Below are positions 45,920 to 56,275 of a stretch of 64,000 nucleotides of DNA, one piece after another. Both the position numbers and the translations under genes were made by a program. Numbering within the stretch: position 1 is the stretch's first letter; every line of letters begins with the position of its first letter. The DNA is from an uncultured Pelagibacteraceae bacterium. GTDB taxonomy: Bacteria; Pseudomonadota; Alphaproteobacteria; Pelagibacterales; Pelagibacteraceae. Under the pieces are notes generated by a model that was given only the letters and a program-made list of their open reading frames with translations, was not told the origin of the DNA and made no database searches. The DNA is taken from positions 1-64,000 of the forward strand of contig CACLYY010000001.1 in NCBI GenBank assembly GCA_902611265.1, read 5' to 3'.

Positions 45920-47191
45920 ATGAATATTCAAGAATTAAAAGAAAAAAGCTCAGAAAAGTTAATCACTGAAGCTGAAAAGCTTGGAATTGAAAACGCAAGT
46001 ACACTCCGTAGACAAGAAATCTACTTTGCAATTTTAAAAAAACTTGCAGAAAAAGGTGAAGAGATTACAGGTGGAGGAGTTTTGCAACTGCTTCAAGATG
46101 GTTTTGGTTTTCTCCGAGCAATGGAATCAAATTATTTACCTGGAGCCGATGATATATATGTAAGTCCAAGCCAAATAAGAAGATTTGGTTTAAGAACAGG
46201 AGATACAATTGAAGGACCTATTAGATCACCAAAAGATGGTGAGAGATATTTTGCACTTCTTCAAGTGAGTAAAATAAATTTTGAAGAGCCAGATAAATTT
46301 AAACACAAAATTGCATTTGATAACTTAACACCACTTTATCCTAACAAACAATTAGGAATGGAGGTTGAAACTAATAAAGTTGAAAAAAAACCTGACCTAA
46401 CTCCAAGGCTAATTGATCTAGTTAGTCCAATTGGAAAGGGACAAAGATCATTGATTATATCACCTCCAAAAGCAGGAAAAACAATGATTTTACAAAGTAT
46501 AGCTAATTCGATTACCGCCAATCATCCTGAATGTTATCTTATGGTTTTATTAATAGACGAAAGACCAGAAGAAGTAACAGATATGCAGAGGACTGTTAAA
46601 GGTGAAGTTATAAGTTCAACTTTTGATGAACCAGCCCAACGTCATGTAGCTGTTGCTGAAATGGTTATAGAAAAAGCTAAAAGACTGACGGAGCATAAAA
46701 AAGATGTTGTGATACTTTTAGATTCTATAACAAGATTAGGAAGAGCTTATAATGCTGTAGTACCAAGCTCAGGAAAAGTTTTAACAGGTGGTGTGGATGC
46801 TAATGCCCTTCAAAGGCCAAAGAGGTTTTTTGGAGCAGCTAGAAATATAGAAGAAGGTGGATCATTAACAATCATAGCAACTGCTCTTATTGATACAGGA
46901 AGTAGAATGGATGAAGTAATCTTTGAAGAATTTAAAGGAACTGGAAATAGCGAGACTATTTTAGATAGAAAAATATCTGAGAAGAGAATTTATCCAGCAA
47001 TTGATATTACTAAGTCAGGCACAAGAAGAGAGGAGTTGATTTTTGATAAAAATGATCTTCAAAAAATGAATGTTCTAAGAAGAATAATTGCTCCGATGGG
47101 ATCTATGGATGCCATAGATTTTATAAATTCAAAATTAAAGACAACAAAAAATAATGCTGAGTTCTTTAATTCTATGAATAAACCAGCATAA
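45920..47191 (+). CDS. rho: Transcription termination factor Rho
   Basis: Rho (423 residues) is the hexameric RNA-dependent helicase. The N-terminal domain, the cold-shock-like RNA-binding region [16 protein letters not shown] (about residues 51-67), Walker A PPKAGKTM near residue 183, the [15 protein letters not shown] segment, and the R-loop [20 protein letters not shown] are clear. Length is normal. Given how few intrinsic terminators are visible, Rho probably handles much termination here. Confidence 0.97.
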   Translation: MNIQELKEKSSEKLITEAEKLGIENASTLRRQEIYFAILKKLAEKGEEITGGGVLQLLQDGFGFLRAMESNYLPGADDIYVSPSQIRRFGLRTGDTIEGPIRSPKDGERYFALLQVSKINFEEPDKFKHKIAFDNLTPLYPNKQLGMEVETNKVEKKPDLTPRLIDLVSPIGKGQRSLIISPPKAGKTMILQSIANSITANHPECYLMVLLIDERPEEVTDMQRTVKGEVISSTFDEPAQRHVAVAEMVIEKAKRLTEHKKDVVILLDSITRLGRAYNAVVPSSGKVLTGGVDANALQRPKRFFGAARNIEEGGSLTIIATALIDTGSRMDEVIFEEFKGTGNSETILDRKISEKRIYPAIDITKSGTRREELIFDKNDLQKMNVLRRIIAPMGSMDAIDFINSKLKTTKNNAEFFNSMNKPA

Positions 47192-47236
47192 AACGTTAAT
47201 AGAATATATTTCTTTTTTTTAGTAGATTAACAAATC

Positions 47237-48364
47237 ATGGTTAGTCAAGAAAGCATTGTAAGTATCGAAAAAATTAGATCGTTAGAATTACGTGGTGATT
47301 ATAGAAAAGCTCTTGAAATAAGCCAAGAAATTGCAGAAAAAAATAAAAACAATTTTTTTCTACAAAATTTGAATGGTTATATTTTATATAAATTAAACAA
47401 TTTCAAATTAAGTAAAAAATATTTAATTAATTCAATTAAATTGAACAAAAATTTTGCAACCTCATATTATTTATTAGGTCTAGTTAATAGACAACATAAC
47501 GAAATGGAAGATGCTCTTGAAAATTTTATTAAAGCTATCTCAATAAATCCAAATTTAAAAGATGCACATTACAATATTATACAAATTTTATCTTCTTTTG
47601 ATCCAAAAAGAAACTTGAAACATCCTTATGTTTATACAAACTTAAATATAGAAAAAATAAAATTTAAATATAATGAAAACAAATTTATTGAAATATCAGA
47701 AGTAAAAAATTTTTTAAAAAAAACTATTGATATAGTTGATAAAAATTTAAATAAAATTGATTATCCTTACATGCAAATATACCGACATAATTCATTAAAT
47801 TTAAATTGCGATAGACATTTTAAAATTTTTAATACTTACTCCATTATTCCAGAATTTTGCTTTGATTGCTTTAAAATAGTTGTCGAGGTGGAGAAAATGT
47901 TAGATTTAGTTAAGTTATATTTTATATTTGATAATTTTTATGTCGGACTAAAAAATAACAGAAAAGTCATGGTTGAACAAAGACCGGGTGTATCTGGTAA
48001 GTATAAGGGCTTAATCTATACAAAAAATTTGAAAGAATTAAATGAGATTGAAAAAAATCTTCAAAAGATTGTCAAAAATAATATCGGAGATAATTTTTCA
48101 ATTTCAACAAAAAGGGGCTGTACAGAATTTAGTCAAAAATTTCCTGACTATAAAGAAATTAAAAGAGATAAAAATAAAATGATGCTTTTTAATAACGATT
48201 GGAAAGAAAAAGAAAAAATTATTGATGGTAAAATCTACAATGAAACATCCGAAGAATCATATATTAATAAGTTTTTAAGTGGTTCAAAGTTAAATGATAT
48301 CTTAGTTATAAAAAATTGGTTGAAATTTGCAAAAAAAAATAAAGATTATTCAGCTGAGTTATAG
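47237..48364 (+). CDS. TPR-repeat protein with C-terminal domain of unknown function
   Basis: A 375-residue protein. Residues about 5-125 form three TPR units (ending NEMEDALENFIKAISINPNLKDAHYNI). The rest is a distinct domain containing paired cysteines in PEFCFDCFKIVVEVE, a VEQRPGVSGKYKGLIYTKNL stretch and KRGCTEFSQKFPDY; I do not recognise it. The cysteines could bind metal or be redox-active. It is inserted with a convergent sulfotransferase between rho and mnmE, which are neighbours in many alphaproteobacteria. Confidence 0.75.
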   Translation: MVSQESIVSIEKIRSLELRGDYRKALEISQEIAEKNKNNFFLQNLNGYILYKLNNFKLSKKYLINSIKLNKNFATSYYLLGLVNRQHNEMEDALENFIKAISINPNLKDAHYNIIQILSSFDPKRNLKHPYVYTNLNIEKIKFKYNENKFIEISEVKNFLKKTIDIVDKNLNKIDYPYMQIYRHNSLNLNCDRHFKIFNTYSIIPEFCFDCFKIVVEVEKMLDLVKLYFIFDNFYVGLKNNRKVMVEQRPGVSGKYKGLIYTKNLKELNEIEKNLQKIVKNNIGDNFSISTKRGCTEFSQKFPDYKEIKRDKNKMMLFNNDWKEKEKIIDGKIYNETSEESYINKFLSGSKLNDILVIKNWLKFAKKNKDYSAEL

Positions 48365-48365
48365 T

Positions 48366-49226
48366 TTAAAGGTATTTTAATTCTTTCATTTCATTTTCAA
48401 ATTTTCTTTCAATATCATTTGAAGTTTGATTATCCAAAATTTTTTTCCAATCATTTTTTGGACCTAAGAAAAAAAACTTATTTCTTTTACCATCTCTATT
48501 GATAGTGCTCTCAGTAAATCCATTGTCTTTTTCCATTTTTTCTAATTTATCAAATGAGCTTAAATTAATTGCGGTATTAATTTGATCTTCGGTAAATTTT
48601 AATTTAATTAAATTGCCAACAAAATTCGCTATTTTTGTAAATTCGTTTTTTGGATTTTCTACTAGGTCCTCGTATCTGACTAAAAGGTAATTTTTCCTCA
48701 TATTTTTCCATGACAAATAATGAGACTTCCAAGATCCAATAAATTGTGCGAGAGGAAATTTTTGACGTTTTAAGTATAAATCTTTTTGTCTGTCAGATAA
48801 CATTATCATTTGATTTTCATTAAATATAAATTTTGTAGCATCCTCGTAATTTGACAAAGAATAGTGATTTTTAATTGATGTCACAACATTTCTTGGATCT
48901 CTAACTATGTAAATTGAACCTAAAGTATTTTCTGAATTTGTAAAAAGGTTACCCTTAAATTTACCAAGCATATTGTGAGTTTTAAAAAATCTTAAATTAC
49001 CATTTGAATTTATTTTTCTTTGTGACGTTATCCAGTTTTTTGCAATCTCATCAAAATCAAATAAATTAGAGATTAAATCTTTAAACTGACTTGAATGGGG
49101 ATAATTCATGATTGCTCTCAAATGATTTAAATTTAAATCAGTTTTTTTACCCATTAATAGTGAAATGATATAAAATCTTATCCATGTATTTCCACTTTTA
49201 GGATATGAGGCAAGCCAAATAATCAT
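48366..49226 (-). CDS. Sulfotransferase domain protein
   Basis: A 286-residue PAPS-dependent sulfotransferase paralogous to the one at 17361-18206. The PAPS 5' loop is YPKSGNTWIRFY (residues 8-19), FFKTHNMLGKF follows, the 3'-phosphate motif is YIVRDPRNVVTSIKNHYSLS, and KLEKMEKDNGFTES is near the C-terminus. It converges with the TPR gene (1-base gap), suggesting these two arrived together. The acceptor is unknown. Confidence 0.86.
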   Translation of the reverse strand: MIIWLASYPKSGNTWIRFYIISLLMGKKTDLNLNHLRAIMNYPHSSQFKDLISNLFDFDEIAKNWITSQRKINSNGNLRFFKTHNMLGKFKGNLFTNSENTLGSIYIVRDPRNVVTSIKNHYSLSNYEDATKFIFNENQMIMLSDRQKDLYLKRQKFPLAQFIGSWKSHYLSWKNMRKNYLLVRYEDLVENPKNEFTKIANFVGNLIKLKFTEDQINTAINLSSFDKLEKMEKDNGFTESTINRDGKRNKFFFLGPKNDWKKILDNQTSNDIERKFENEMKELKYL

Positions 49227-49274
49227 TAAGATAAATATATAATTTAGACGAATATAAAACTATAATAATAAATT

Positions 49275-50606
49275 ATGACAATCTATGCACTCTCTTCAGG
49301 TCCTGGTTTATCGGGGGTTGCAGTTATTAGAATATCTGGATCTAAAGTACAAGAAATTGTCAAATTAACAACCAATGGTAAGCTCCCAAAACCAAGAAAA
49401 GCAACTCTAAAGAAATTCAATAAAATCAACAATTCTGAGCTTATAGACGAAGGTATATTAATATGGTTTCCAGGTCCTGAGAGCTACACAGGTGAGGATA
49501 TGGCAGAAATACATGTACATGGAAGCATTGCTGTAGTCAGAGCAATTTTAGATGAATTATCAAAAATTAATAATTGTCGATTAGCAGAGCCGGGCGAATT
49601 TACAAAACTTGCTTTTCAAAATGGAAAAATAAACCTTCTTAAAGCTGAGAGTATTTCTGATCTAATTTCTGCAGAAACCGAAATTCAAAGACAACAAGCA
49701 ATTAAAATAATGAGTGGAAGAAGTTCTGACAAATTTAATTCTCTTAGAGATAAACTTTTAAAAATTTTATCTAACGTTGAGGCAAAAATAGATTTTCCTG
49801 AAGATGATCTCCCAGAAGATGTAATCAAAAATATTAAAATAGACTCTCAAAAAGTAAGATCAGAAATTGAAGCAATTTTAAATGATCAAAAAGTTGGAGA
49901 AAGAATTAGACAAGGTTTTAAAATTGCAATTGTAGGTCCAGCTAATGCAGGAAAATCATCTTTGTTAAATTATCTCTCTAAACGGGATGTAGCTATCGTT
50001 TCGGAAATTGCAGGAACAACAAGGGATGTCATCGAAGCCCATTTGAATGTTGATGGTTATCCAGTTGTGATCTCTGATACGGCTGGGATTAGACAATCTA
50101 AAGATGAAATAGAAAAAAAAGGAATAAAACTAGCCCTTAAAAGAGCTGAAGATGCTGATCTCAATATTATAGTTATAGAGCCAAAAAGTGTTAATTTTAC
50201 TGGATTTTTGAACGATTTGGTTAGTGAAAAATCAATTATTGTAATTAATAAAATAGATCTTGGTTATAAAAATATTAATCAACAAATTGAAAAGTTTAAT
50301 CCAATTTTTTTATCAATTAAAAATGAAACAAACTTAGATGAGTTAATAAATAGAATTAAAGTTAAACTAAAAAATAAATTTATAAGCTCAAACGAAACTT
50401 TAATTACAAGAGAAAGACATAGACAAAGCTTAGAGGCTTGCGTTCAAAATTTACAAAATTTTGAGGAAAAAAATTCGCAAGAAGATTTTGATAAAGCTGC
50501 AGAGGATTTAAGGTTGGCAACAAGACACCTAGGGATGATTGTCGGAAAAGTAGATGTTGAAGAAATACTAGGTTCCATTTTCAATGATTTCTGTATAGGT
50601 AAATAA
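49275..50606 (+). CDS. mnmE: tRNA modification GTPase MnmE
   Basis: MnmE (443 residues) works with MnmG on U34 of tRNAs. The N-terminal folate-binding domain has TIYALSSGPGLSGVAVIRISG and GPESYTGEDMAEIHVHG; the G domain P-loop GPANAGKSS lies near residues 221-229; the C-terminus ends in the conserved CIGK. It is slightly shorter than the E. coli protein. mnmG follows after 75 bases. Confidence 0.97.
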   Translation: MTIYALSSGPGLSGVAVIRISGSKVQEIVKLTTNGKLPKPRKATLKKFNKINNSELIDEGILIWFPGPESYTGEDMAEIHVHGSIAVVRAILDELSKINNCRLAEPGEFTKLAFQNGKINLLKAESISDLISAETEIQRQQAIKIMSGRSSDKFNSLRDKLLKILSNVEAKIDFPEDDLPEDVIKNIKIDSQKVRSEIEAILNDQKVGERIRQGFKIAIVGPANAGKSSLLNYLSKRDVAIVSEIAGTTRDVIEAHLNVDGYPVVISDTAGIRQSKDEIEKKGIKLALKRAEDADLNIIVIEPKSVNFTGFLNDLVSEKSIIVINKIDLGYKNINQQIEKFNPIFLSIKNETNLDELINRIKVKLKNKFISSNETLITRERHRQSLEACVQNLQNFEEKNSQEDFDKAAEDLRLATRHLGMIVGKVDVEEILGSIFNDFCIGK

Positions 50607-50681
50607 CTGTTGTTTTTACGTACTTTTTTCACAGTTTAACTGTTTTCTTGTAAATTTTAAGATCAATAATAAATTACAGCT

Positions 50682-52553
50682 ATGAAAAATGAGATGTCAT
50701 TTGATGTTGTTGTAATTGGTGGAGGTCATGCTGGTTGTGAAGCAGCAGCAGCATCTGCTAGACTAGGCGTAAGTACTGCTTTATTTACACATAAATTCGA
50801 TACAATTGGTGAAATGTCATGCAACCCAGCAATTGGAGGATTAGGCAAAGGGCACCTTGTTAGAGAGATAGATGCACTAGATGGCATAATGGGTGAAGTT
50901 GCAGATAAATCAGGAATACAATTTAGATTATTAAACAGAAGTAGAGGCCCTGCTGTGCGTGGACCCCGAACACAAAGTGATAGATCATTGTATAAGAAAT
51001 ATATGCAAGAAAAACTTGTAAACTACTGTAATTTAGATATTTTTTCTGATCCTGTAATTGAGTTTATTTTTGAAAAAAACAATATAATTGGTTTTATTAC
51101 ACAAGAAGGTAAAAAAGTACTATCATCAAAAGTAATCCTAACAACTGGAACTTTTTTAAATGGTTTAATTCACATTGGAGAAGAAAAAACACCAGCAGGA
51201 AGATTTAATGAAAAACCTTCAACAGGTTTAAGTGAACAATTAGAAAAATATAATTTTAAAATTGGAAGATTAAAAACAGGAACACCACCAAGATTGGATG
51301 CAACGACCATTAATTTCGAAAAACTCGAAGAGCAGCAAGCAGATGAAGATCCATATTTTTTTTCTTTCCTTACAAAAAAAAATATCAATAAACAAATTTC
51401 ATGCAGGATGACTTACACTAACCGATCAGTTCATGAAATCATATCTAAAAACATAAAAAGTAGTGCTATGTACTCAGGAAGTATCCAAGGTGTTGGTCCT
51501 AGATATTGTCCTTCTATTGAAGATAAAATTGTAAAGTTTGCTGATAAGCAAAAACATCAAATATTTTTAGAACCGGAAGGTCTAAATGATAAAACAATTT
51601 ACCCTAATGGGATTTCAACTTCTCTGCCTGCTGAAATACAGCAGGAAATTTGCAATAATATCAATGGTTTAGAGAATGTTAGAATTTTAAGGCCTGGATA
51701 CGCAATAGAATATGATTTTGTGGATCCACGGGAGCTATTTCTAACATTAGAGACAAAAAAAATTAAAAATCTTTACCTCGCAGGACAAATAAATGGAACA
51801 ACAGGCTATGAAGAAGCTGCGGCACAAGGATTGATAGCTGGAATAAATGCTGCTCTCTCCATTAAAGGTAAAGAACCATTTATACTTGATAGATCTGAAG
51901 CATACATAGGTGTTATGATAGATGATTTAGTTACAAAAGGAGTCGCAGAGCCTTATAGAATGTTCACTTCAAGGGCAGAATATAGGTTATCTTTGAGATC
52001 TGATAACGCAGATATAAGACTTACCCAAAAAGGAATTGATATTGGTTTAATATTAGATGAGAGGAAAATTTTATATAAAGAGAAAGCTTCTAAATTGCAA
52101 AAAAGTCTTAAAAAAATGGAAAATTCTCTAATTTCCCCTTCAAAAGCATTTAAATTTGGAGTTAACATCGCTAAAGATGGGGTTAAAAGAAATGCATTAG
52201 AAATATTAAGCCAAAAATCAGTTAATATGAGTAAAATTAGGGAAATTTGGCCAGAAATTAAATATGTTTCACGTGAAATCGATGAGCAAATTGAGATAAA
52301 AGCTCACTATAAAGGATATTTAAAGAAGCAAGATGCCGATATTTTAGCATTTAAAAGAGATGAAAATCTTAAAATACCAGAAAATCTAGATTATGATCAA
52401 TTTTCAGGATTATCAAATGAAGTTAAGTCAAAATTTAAGAAAATAAAGCCAAAAACACTTGGTCAAGCGCTTAGAATAGATGGAATTACTCCAGCTGCAG
52501 TATATATTTTGTTGTCTCATGTTAAAAGAAAGTCTATTAAGCATATAGCTTGA
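50682..52553 (+). CDS. mnmG: tRNA uridine-5-carboxymethylaminomethyl synthase MnmG
   Basis: MnmG/GidA (623 residues) is the FAD partner of MnmE. The dinucleotide motif [13 protein letters not shown] is at residues 9-21; [35 protein letters not shown] [11 protein letters not shown], and [19 protein letters not shown] are diagnostic. A parS-like site lies inside the gene at 52265-52280. The stop (TGA) overlaps the TTG start of rsmG. Confidence 0.98.
   Translation: MKNEMSFDVVVIGGGHAGCEAAAASARLGVSTALFTHKFDTIGEMSCNPAIGGLGKGHLVREIDALDGIMGEVADKSGIQFRLLNRSRGPAVRGPRTQSDRSLYKKYMQEKLVNYCNLDIFSDPVIEFIFEKNNIIGFITQEGKKVLSSKVILTTGTFLNGLIHIGEEKTPAGRFNEKPSTGLSEQLEKYNFKIGRLKTGTPPRLDATTINFEKLEEQQADEDPYFFSFLTKKNINKQISCRMTYTNRSVHEIISKNIKSSAMYSGSIQGVGPRYCPSIEDKIVKFADKQKHQIFLEPEGLNDKTIYPNGISTSLPAEIQQEICNNINGLENVRILRPGYAIEYDFVDPRELFLTLETKKIKNLYLAGQINGTTGYEEAAAQGLIAGINAALSIKGKEPFILDRSEAYIGVMIDDLVTKGVAEPYRMFTSRAEYRLSLRSDNADIRLTQKGIDIGLILDERKILYKEKASKLQKSLKKMENSLISPSKAFKFGVNIAKDGVKRNALEILSQKSVNMSKIREIWPEIKYVSREIDEQIEIKAHYKGYLKKQDADILAFKRDENLKIPENLDYDQFSGLSNEVKSKFKKIKPKTLGQALRIDGITPAAVYILLSHVKRKSIKHIA
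52265..52280. promoter_or_regulatory. parS-like ParB-binding site inside mnmG
   Basis: TGTTTCACGTGAAATC matches the 16-bp parS consensus TGTTTCACGTGAAACA at 14 positions and keeps the 12-bp palindrome TTTCACGTGAAA. It lies in mnmG, encoding VSREI, 316 bases before the perfect copy. Confidence 0.65.
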
Positions 52554-53194
52554 TTGATTCGAAAATAATAAAAAAAGAAAAAATTTATCTTCCAAATGTT
52601 TCACGTGAAACATTAATGGAGCTTGAGGATTATTCAAAATCAATTCTAAATACAAATAGGAAAATTAATTTGATAAGTTCAAGTACAGAAAAGTCAATAA
52701 ATTCAAGACATATTTATGATAGTGCACAAACCATTGAATTTATTGACAAAAATGACATAAAGATATGCACTGACTTAGGATCAGGGGCTGGGCTTCCTAG
52801 TATAGTTTTGGGTATTTTGATGAAATCAAAAAAGCAAGGTTTTAAGCTAATTTTTTATGAAAAGAGTTATCATAAAAGCAATTTCTTAAAAGAGATGGCA
52901 AAAAAGTTCAAATTAGAAGCTAAAATCTGTCAAAAAAATATTTTTGAGGAGAAAAATTTGGTTACTGATGTAATAATTTGTCGAGCATTTAAACCTCTGC
53001 CGGTGATTTTTGATATAGCAACAAAGAATTTTAAAAATTTTAAATATATAGTCATGTATTTAGGTAAGAGTGGAAAAAAAATTTTGAATGATGTTTCCAA
53101 AAAATGGAAATTTGATTTAGAGGAAATGAAAAGTCTTACAAGCGAAGAGTCTTCAGTAGTAAAAATCTCAAATTTAAAAAAAAAATATGAATAG
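52550..53194 (+). CDS. rsmG: 16S rRNA (guanine-527-N7) methyltransferase RsmG
   Basis: RsmG/GidB (214 residues) methylates G527 of 16S rRNA. The [32 protein letters not shown]-terminus, HIYDSAQ and the SAM motif [15 protein letters not shown] are conserved. The start is the TTG at 52550, overlapping the mnmG stop; the first ATG comes 66 bases later and would remove the conserved VSRET segment. That segment is encoded by the perfect parS site. Confidence 0.93.
   Translation: MIDSKIIKKEKIYLPNVSRETLMELEDYSKSILNTNRKINLISSSTEKSINSRHIYDSAQTIEFIDKNDIKICTDLGSGAGLPSIVLGILMKSKKQGFKLIFYEKSYHKSNFLKEMAKKFKLEAKICQKNIFEEKNLVTDVIICRAFKPLPVIFDIATKNFKNFKYIVMYLGKSGKKILNDVSKKWKFDLEEMKSLTSEESSVVKISNLKKKYE
52597..52612. 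promoter_or_regulatory. parS: parS site (perfect 16-bp match)
   Basis: TGTTTCACGTGAAACA is the canonical parS palindrome bound by ParB. It lies in the 5' part of rsmG, in the codons for VSRE, 575 bases before parA. Together with the variant copy in mnmG it marks the origin-proximal segregation centromere. Confidence 0.92.
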
Positions 53195-53987
53195 AAAAAT
53201 TATTTCAGTGATAAACCAAAAAGGTGGAGTGGGTAAGACTACCACGGTCATTAATCTTGCTGCTGGTTTAAGTATGAAAGGAAAAAAAATTCTTGTAATT
53301 GATCTTGATCCACAAGGAAATGCTACAACAGGTCTAGGATTATCGAATGCAACTAGCTCTGATCGAACAATTTATAATGTTTTGAATGGAAATAAAAAAA
53401 TTTCAGAGGTGATTCAGTCTACAAGCTTTCAAAATTTAGATATGATATCATCAAATGTTGATTTGTCCGGACTAGAAGTTGAGACTGCAGGTGATAATCG
53501 AAGAGCTTTTAAACTAAAAGATGAATTAACCCTGATTTTAAACAATTCTGGACCATCATATGATTATATTATAATTGACTGCCCTCCATCACTAAGTCTT
53601 CTTACAATTATGGCATTGGTTACCTCTGACGCTCTTGTGGTACCACTTCAGACAGAATTCTTTGCATTAGAGGGACTAACACAGCTCATGAAAACAATTG
53701 AGAGGATAAAGTCGAACCTAAATCCATCTTTAGACATAAGAGGAATACTTCTGACTATGTATGATAAGCGAAATAAATTATCAGGCGAGGTAGAAACAGA
53801 GGCAAGGAACTATTTCAAGGATAAAGTTTACAACACAGCGGTACCAAGAAATGTAAGACTATCAGAAGCACCTTCGCACGGTGTTCCTGTTCTAATTTAT
53901 GATAAAGCTTGTCCAGGAAGTAGAGCATATTTTAGTTTTACAGAAGAATTTCTAAACCAAGATAAACCAGTGGAGAGTGCAGCATGA
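53187..53987 (+). CDS. parA: Chromosome-partitioning ATPase ParA
   Basis: ParA/Soj (266 residues). The deviant Walker A is KGGVGKTTT (residues 12-20), DLDPQGNATTGLG follows, and DCPPSLSLLTIMAL and the C-terminal ALEGLTQLM are typical. It drives ParB-parS segregation through nucleoid-bound ATP-dimers. It overlaps rsmG by 8 bases and parB by four. Confidence 0.97.
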   Translation: MNRKIISVINQKGGVGKTTTVINLAAGLSMKGKKILVIDLDPQGNATTGLGLSNATSSDRTIYNVLNGNKKISEVIQSTSFQNLDMISSNVDLSGLEVETAGDNRRAFKLKDELTLILNNSGPSYDYIIIDCPPSLSLLTIMALVTSDALVVPLQTEFFALEGLTQLMKTIERIKSNLNPSLDIRGILLTMYDKRNKLSGEVETEARNYFKDKVYNTAVPRNVRLSEAPSHGVPVLIYDKACPGSRAYFSFTEEFLNQDKPVESAA

Positions 53988-54835
53988 TTAATCCATTTAA
54001 ATCAAAAAAAGGGCTTGGAAGAGGATTGTCTTCCTTGATAGGTGACAGTGAAAAAATTGATAATAAAAAAAATGTATCAATAAGTTCACTTGTTAGAAAT
54101 AAGTATCAACCTAGAAAAAAGTTTGACGAAGAAAGTTTAGAAGAATTAACTAACTCTATAAAAGAGAGAGGCATAATCCAACCAATCATAGTTAGACCAT
54201 CTTCTGAAGAAGAGGGCAAATTTGAAATAATAGCTGGAGAAAGAAGGTGGCAGGCAGCTCAACATGCAGGTCTTCATGAAGTTCCAATAATGGTAATTAA
54301 CGTAGATAACCTAAAATCATTAGAATTTGCTATTGTTGAAAATGTTCAAAGACAAGATTTAAATCCTATTGAAGAAGCTGAAGGTTATAAAAGATTAATA
54401 GATGAATTTAGTTATGACCAGGATAAAGTTTCAAAATTTATTGGTAAAAGTAGAGCACATATAAGCAACTGCTTGCGACTTTTATCTCTTCCCCAAGAAA
54501 TAATACAGTTAATAGTTGATGAGAAATTATCCCAAGGCCATGCAAAAATTTTAGTCGGATTAGAAAATGCTGTTTTTCTTGCAAATAAAATTATTTCAAA
54601 AAAATTATCAGTAAGGCAAGCTGAAAACTTAGTACGTATCTTAAAATCTAATACAAATAGTAATTACAAAAAAAAAGATCCTAATATTCTAAGTCTTGAA
54701 AACGAATTAACAAATAAAATTGGAATGCGTGTTTACGTCAATAACAAAAAAAATAATTCAGGAACTATTATTTTAGAGTATAAAGGTACTGACCAACTCG
54801 ATCGGTTGGTAGAAGTCATCACAAAAAATTATTAG
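53984..54835 (+). CDS. parB: Chromosome-partitioning protein ParB
   Basis: ParB (283 residues). The N-terminal KKGLGRGLSSLIGD (ParA-interacting), the CTP-binding motif GERRWQAAQHAGL and the ENVQRQDLNPIEEAEGY box, and the HTH around FIGKSRAHISNCLRLL are clear. It binds the parS sites just upstream. Its stop overlaps the convergent holA stop by four bases (TTAG). Confidence 0.97.
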   Translation: MINPFKSKKGLGRGLSSLIGDSEKIDNKKNVSISSLVRNKYQPRKKFDEESLEELTNSIKERGIIQPIIVRPSSEEEGKFEIIAGERRWQAAQHAGLHEVPIMVINVDNLKSLEFAIVENVQRQDLNPIEEAEGYKRLIDEFSYDQDKVSKFIGKSRAHISNCLRLLSLPQEIIQLIVDEKLSQGHAKILVGLENAVFLANKIISKKLSVRQAENLVRILKSNTNSNYKKKDPNILSLENELTNKIGMRVYVNNKKNNSGTIILEYKGTDQLDRLVEVITKNY

Positions 54836-55809
54836 TAATTACTCACAAAATTATATACGAAGAGCATTGAATTTGATTTAGTTCTTTTAACCATTGTCTC
54901 CAAATCATTGATTTTATATATAATTTCTCTCACTTCATTTGTCGACCAGGATTGAGCTTGTTTTTTAACAATCTCTTTTTCTTTCCAGAATATTGGTGGT
55001 TTAAAGCTAGATATAACTTGATCAATATTTCTATTATTATCAAGCTCATGTCTAATTTTTAAAAGTCTTTTAGATTTGTTAAGAATTGTTCTTATAATTA
55101 ATATGCATTCCTCATCTGAATAGTTATTTTCATTTAGAATATTTGATACTTTCTTTAAATTTTTTGCTAAATAATTATCTGATAATTCAAATACACTATA
55201 ATTTTCTGCAAGATTTGAGAGTTTTAAAGCATCTTCAGAACTCAATTTATTCTTACTGATTGATAAATTTTTTAATTTTAATAATTCATTTTTTAAATTA
55301 ATTCTGTCACCTTTTGATCTATCTATAAGTATATTTTTGATTTCCTGTGAGATGTTGAGTTTTTGCTCTTTCAAAAAATTATCAATAACATTATTTAATG
55401 ATCGAGAGTCATCCTCATAAACTGGTGTACAAATCAAATTTTTATTTTTTTCAAACAAATTTCTTAGTTTAGATTTTTTATCTAGTAGTGGACTCTTAAT
55501 TATGATTTTTGTGTCTAGTGTTAGTTTTTCTAAAATTTCACTAATCAAATTTGTTAATTTATCCGATCCTCTTGATATTATTATTAATTTTTCAATTCCA
55601 AAAAGAGATTTTGTTAACAAACTTGATAAAAATTCGTCTTTGTTATTTAAGATTTCTTGTTCATCATATTTTAATATTTCACCATTAAAATTTTTAAAAA
55701 AGAAATTTTTTAAAATATCTTCTTTCAAACCCTCATTGTTCCCGAATATTAAATGTAAATTGGATTTACTTAAGTTTAATTTTGTTAACTCAAAACTCTT
55801 AATTATCAT
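54832..55809 (-). CDS. holA: DNA polymerase III delta subunit
   Basis: HolA (325 residues) opens the beta clamp as part of the clamp loader. Segments such as LHLIFGNNEGLKEDILKNFF near the N-terminus, SLFGIEKLIIISRGSDKL and the C-terminal helical collar are consistent with the family, and the holA-lptE-leuS order is conserved in alphaproteobacteria. The sequence is strongly diverged, so the call relies partly on context. Confidence 0.87.
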   Translation of the reverse strand: MIIKSFELTKLNLSKSNLHLIFGNNEGLKEDILKNFFFKNFNGEILKYDEQEILNNKDEFLSSLLTKSLFGIEKLIIISRGSDKLTNLISEILEKLTLDTKIIIKSPLLDKKSKLRNLFEKNKNLICTPVYEDDSRSLNNVIDNFLKEQKLNISQEIKNILIDRSKGDRINLKNELLKLKNLSISKNKLSSEDALKLSNLAENYSVFELSDNYLAKNLKKVSNILNENNYSDEECILIIRTILNKSKRLLKIRHELDNNRNIDQVISSFKPPIFWKEKEIVKKQAQSWSTNEVREIIYKINDLETMVKRTKSNSMLFVYNFVSNY

Positions 55810-56275
55810 CTAAATTTATGATTGATGAAATAACATTATCACTTACACTTGCAGTTAAATTTTCTAAAATCAAATCTTCTGTTTGTTCAAGCTTGAATTG
55901 ATCGGTATCATTATTATATATATTGCTGTTTTCAATTTTTTTGCTTAATAACAAATTTCCATCACTAACTACCTCATACTCAACTAAAATATTTATTTCA
56001 AATTTTAATGGGTCACCTTTTGTGTCTTTTGAAACAATTTCTTTTTTTTTATAAGATTTAATATTTATTATATATTTATTTTTATCTTTATCCCCGTTAC
56101 TTCTTATTAATTTTAATTTATTTCTTATAATTCTGTTAATTTTTTTCTCACCTTCTAAATTTATTTTTACTATTTCGAAATCATAACTTTTTTCTAAAAA
56201 AATTGGTTTGTAAGAACAAGATGAAAGTCCGATTACTAAAAAAAAAATTGAAAGTTTGGTACAAATTTTATTCAT
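55799..56275 (-). CDS. lptE: LPS-assembly lipoprotein LptE
   Basis: LptE (158 residues) is the outer-membrane lipoprotein that plugs LptD. A lipobox LSSC (about residues 17-20) follows a short hydrophobic signal, and a C-terminal alpha/beta region follows. Homology is weak, as usual for the family; the place between leuS and holA supports it. It overlaps leuS by 8 bases and holA by 11. Confidence 0.85.
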   Translation of the reverse strand: MNKICTKLSIFFLVIGLSSCSYKPIFLEKSYDFEIVKINLEGEKKINRIIRNKLKLIRSNGDKDKNKYIINIKSYKKKEIVSKDTKGDPLKFEINILVEYEVVSDGNLLLSKKIENSNIYNNDTDQFKLEQTEDLILENLTASVSDNVISSIINLDDN

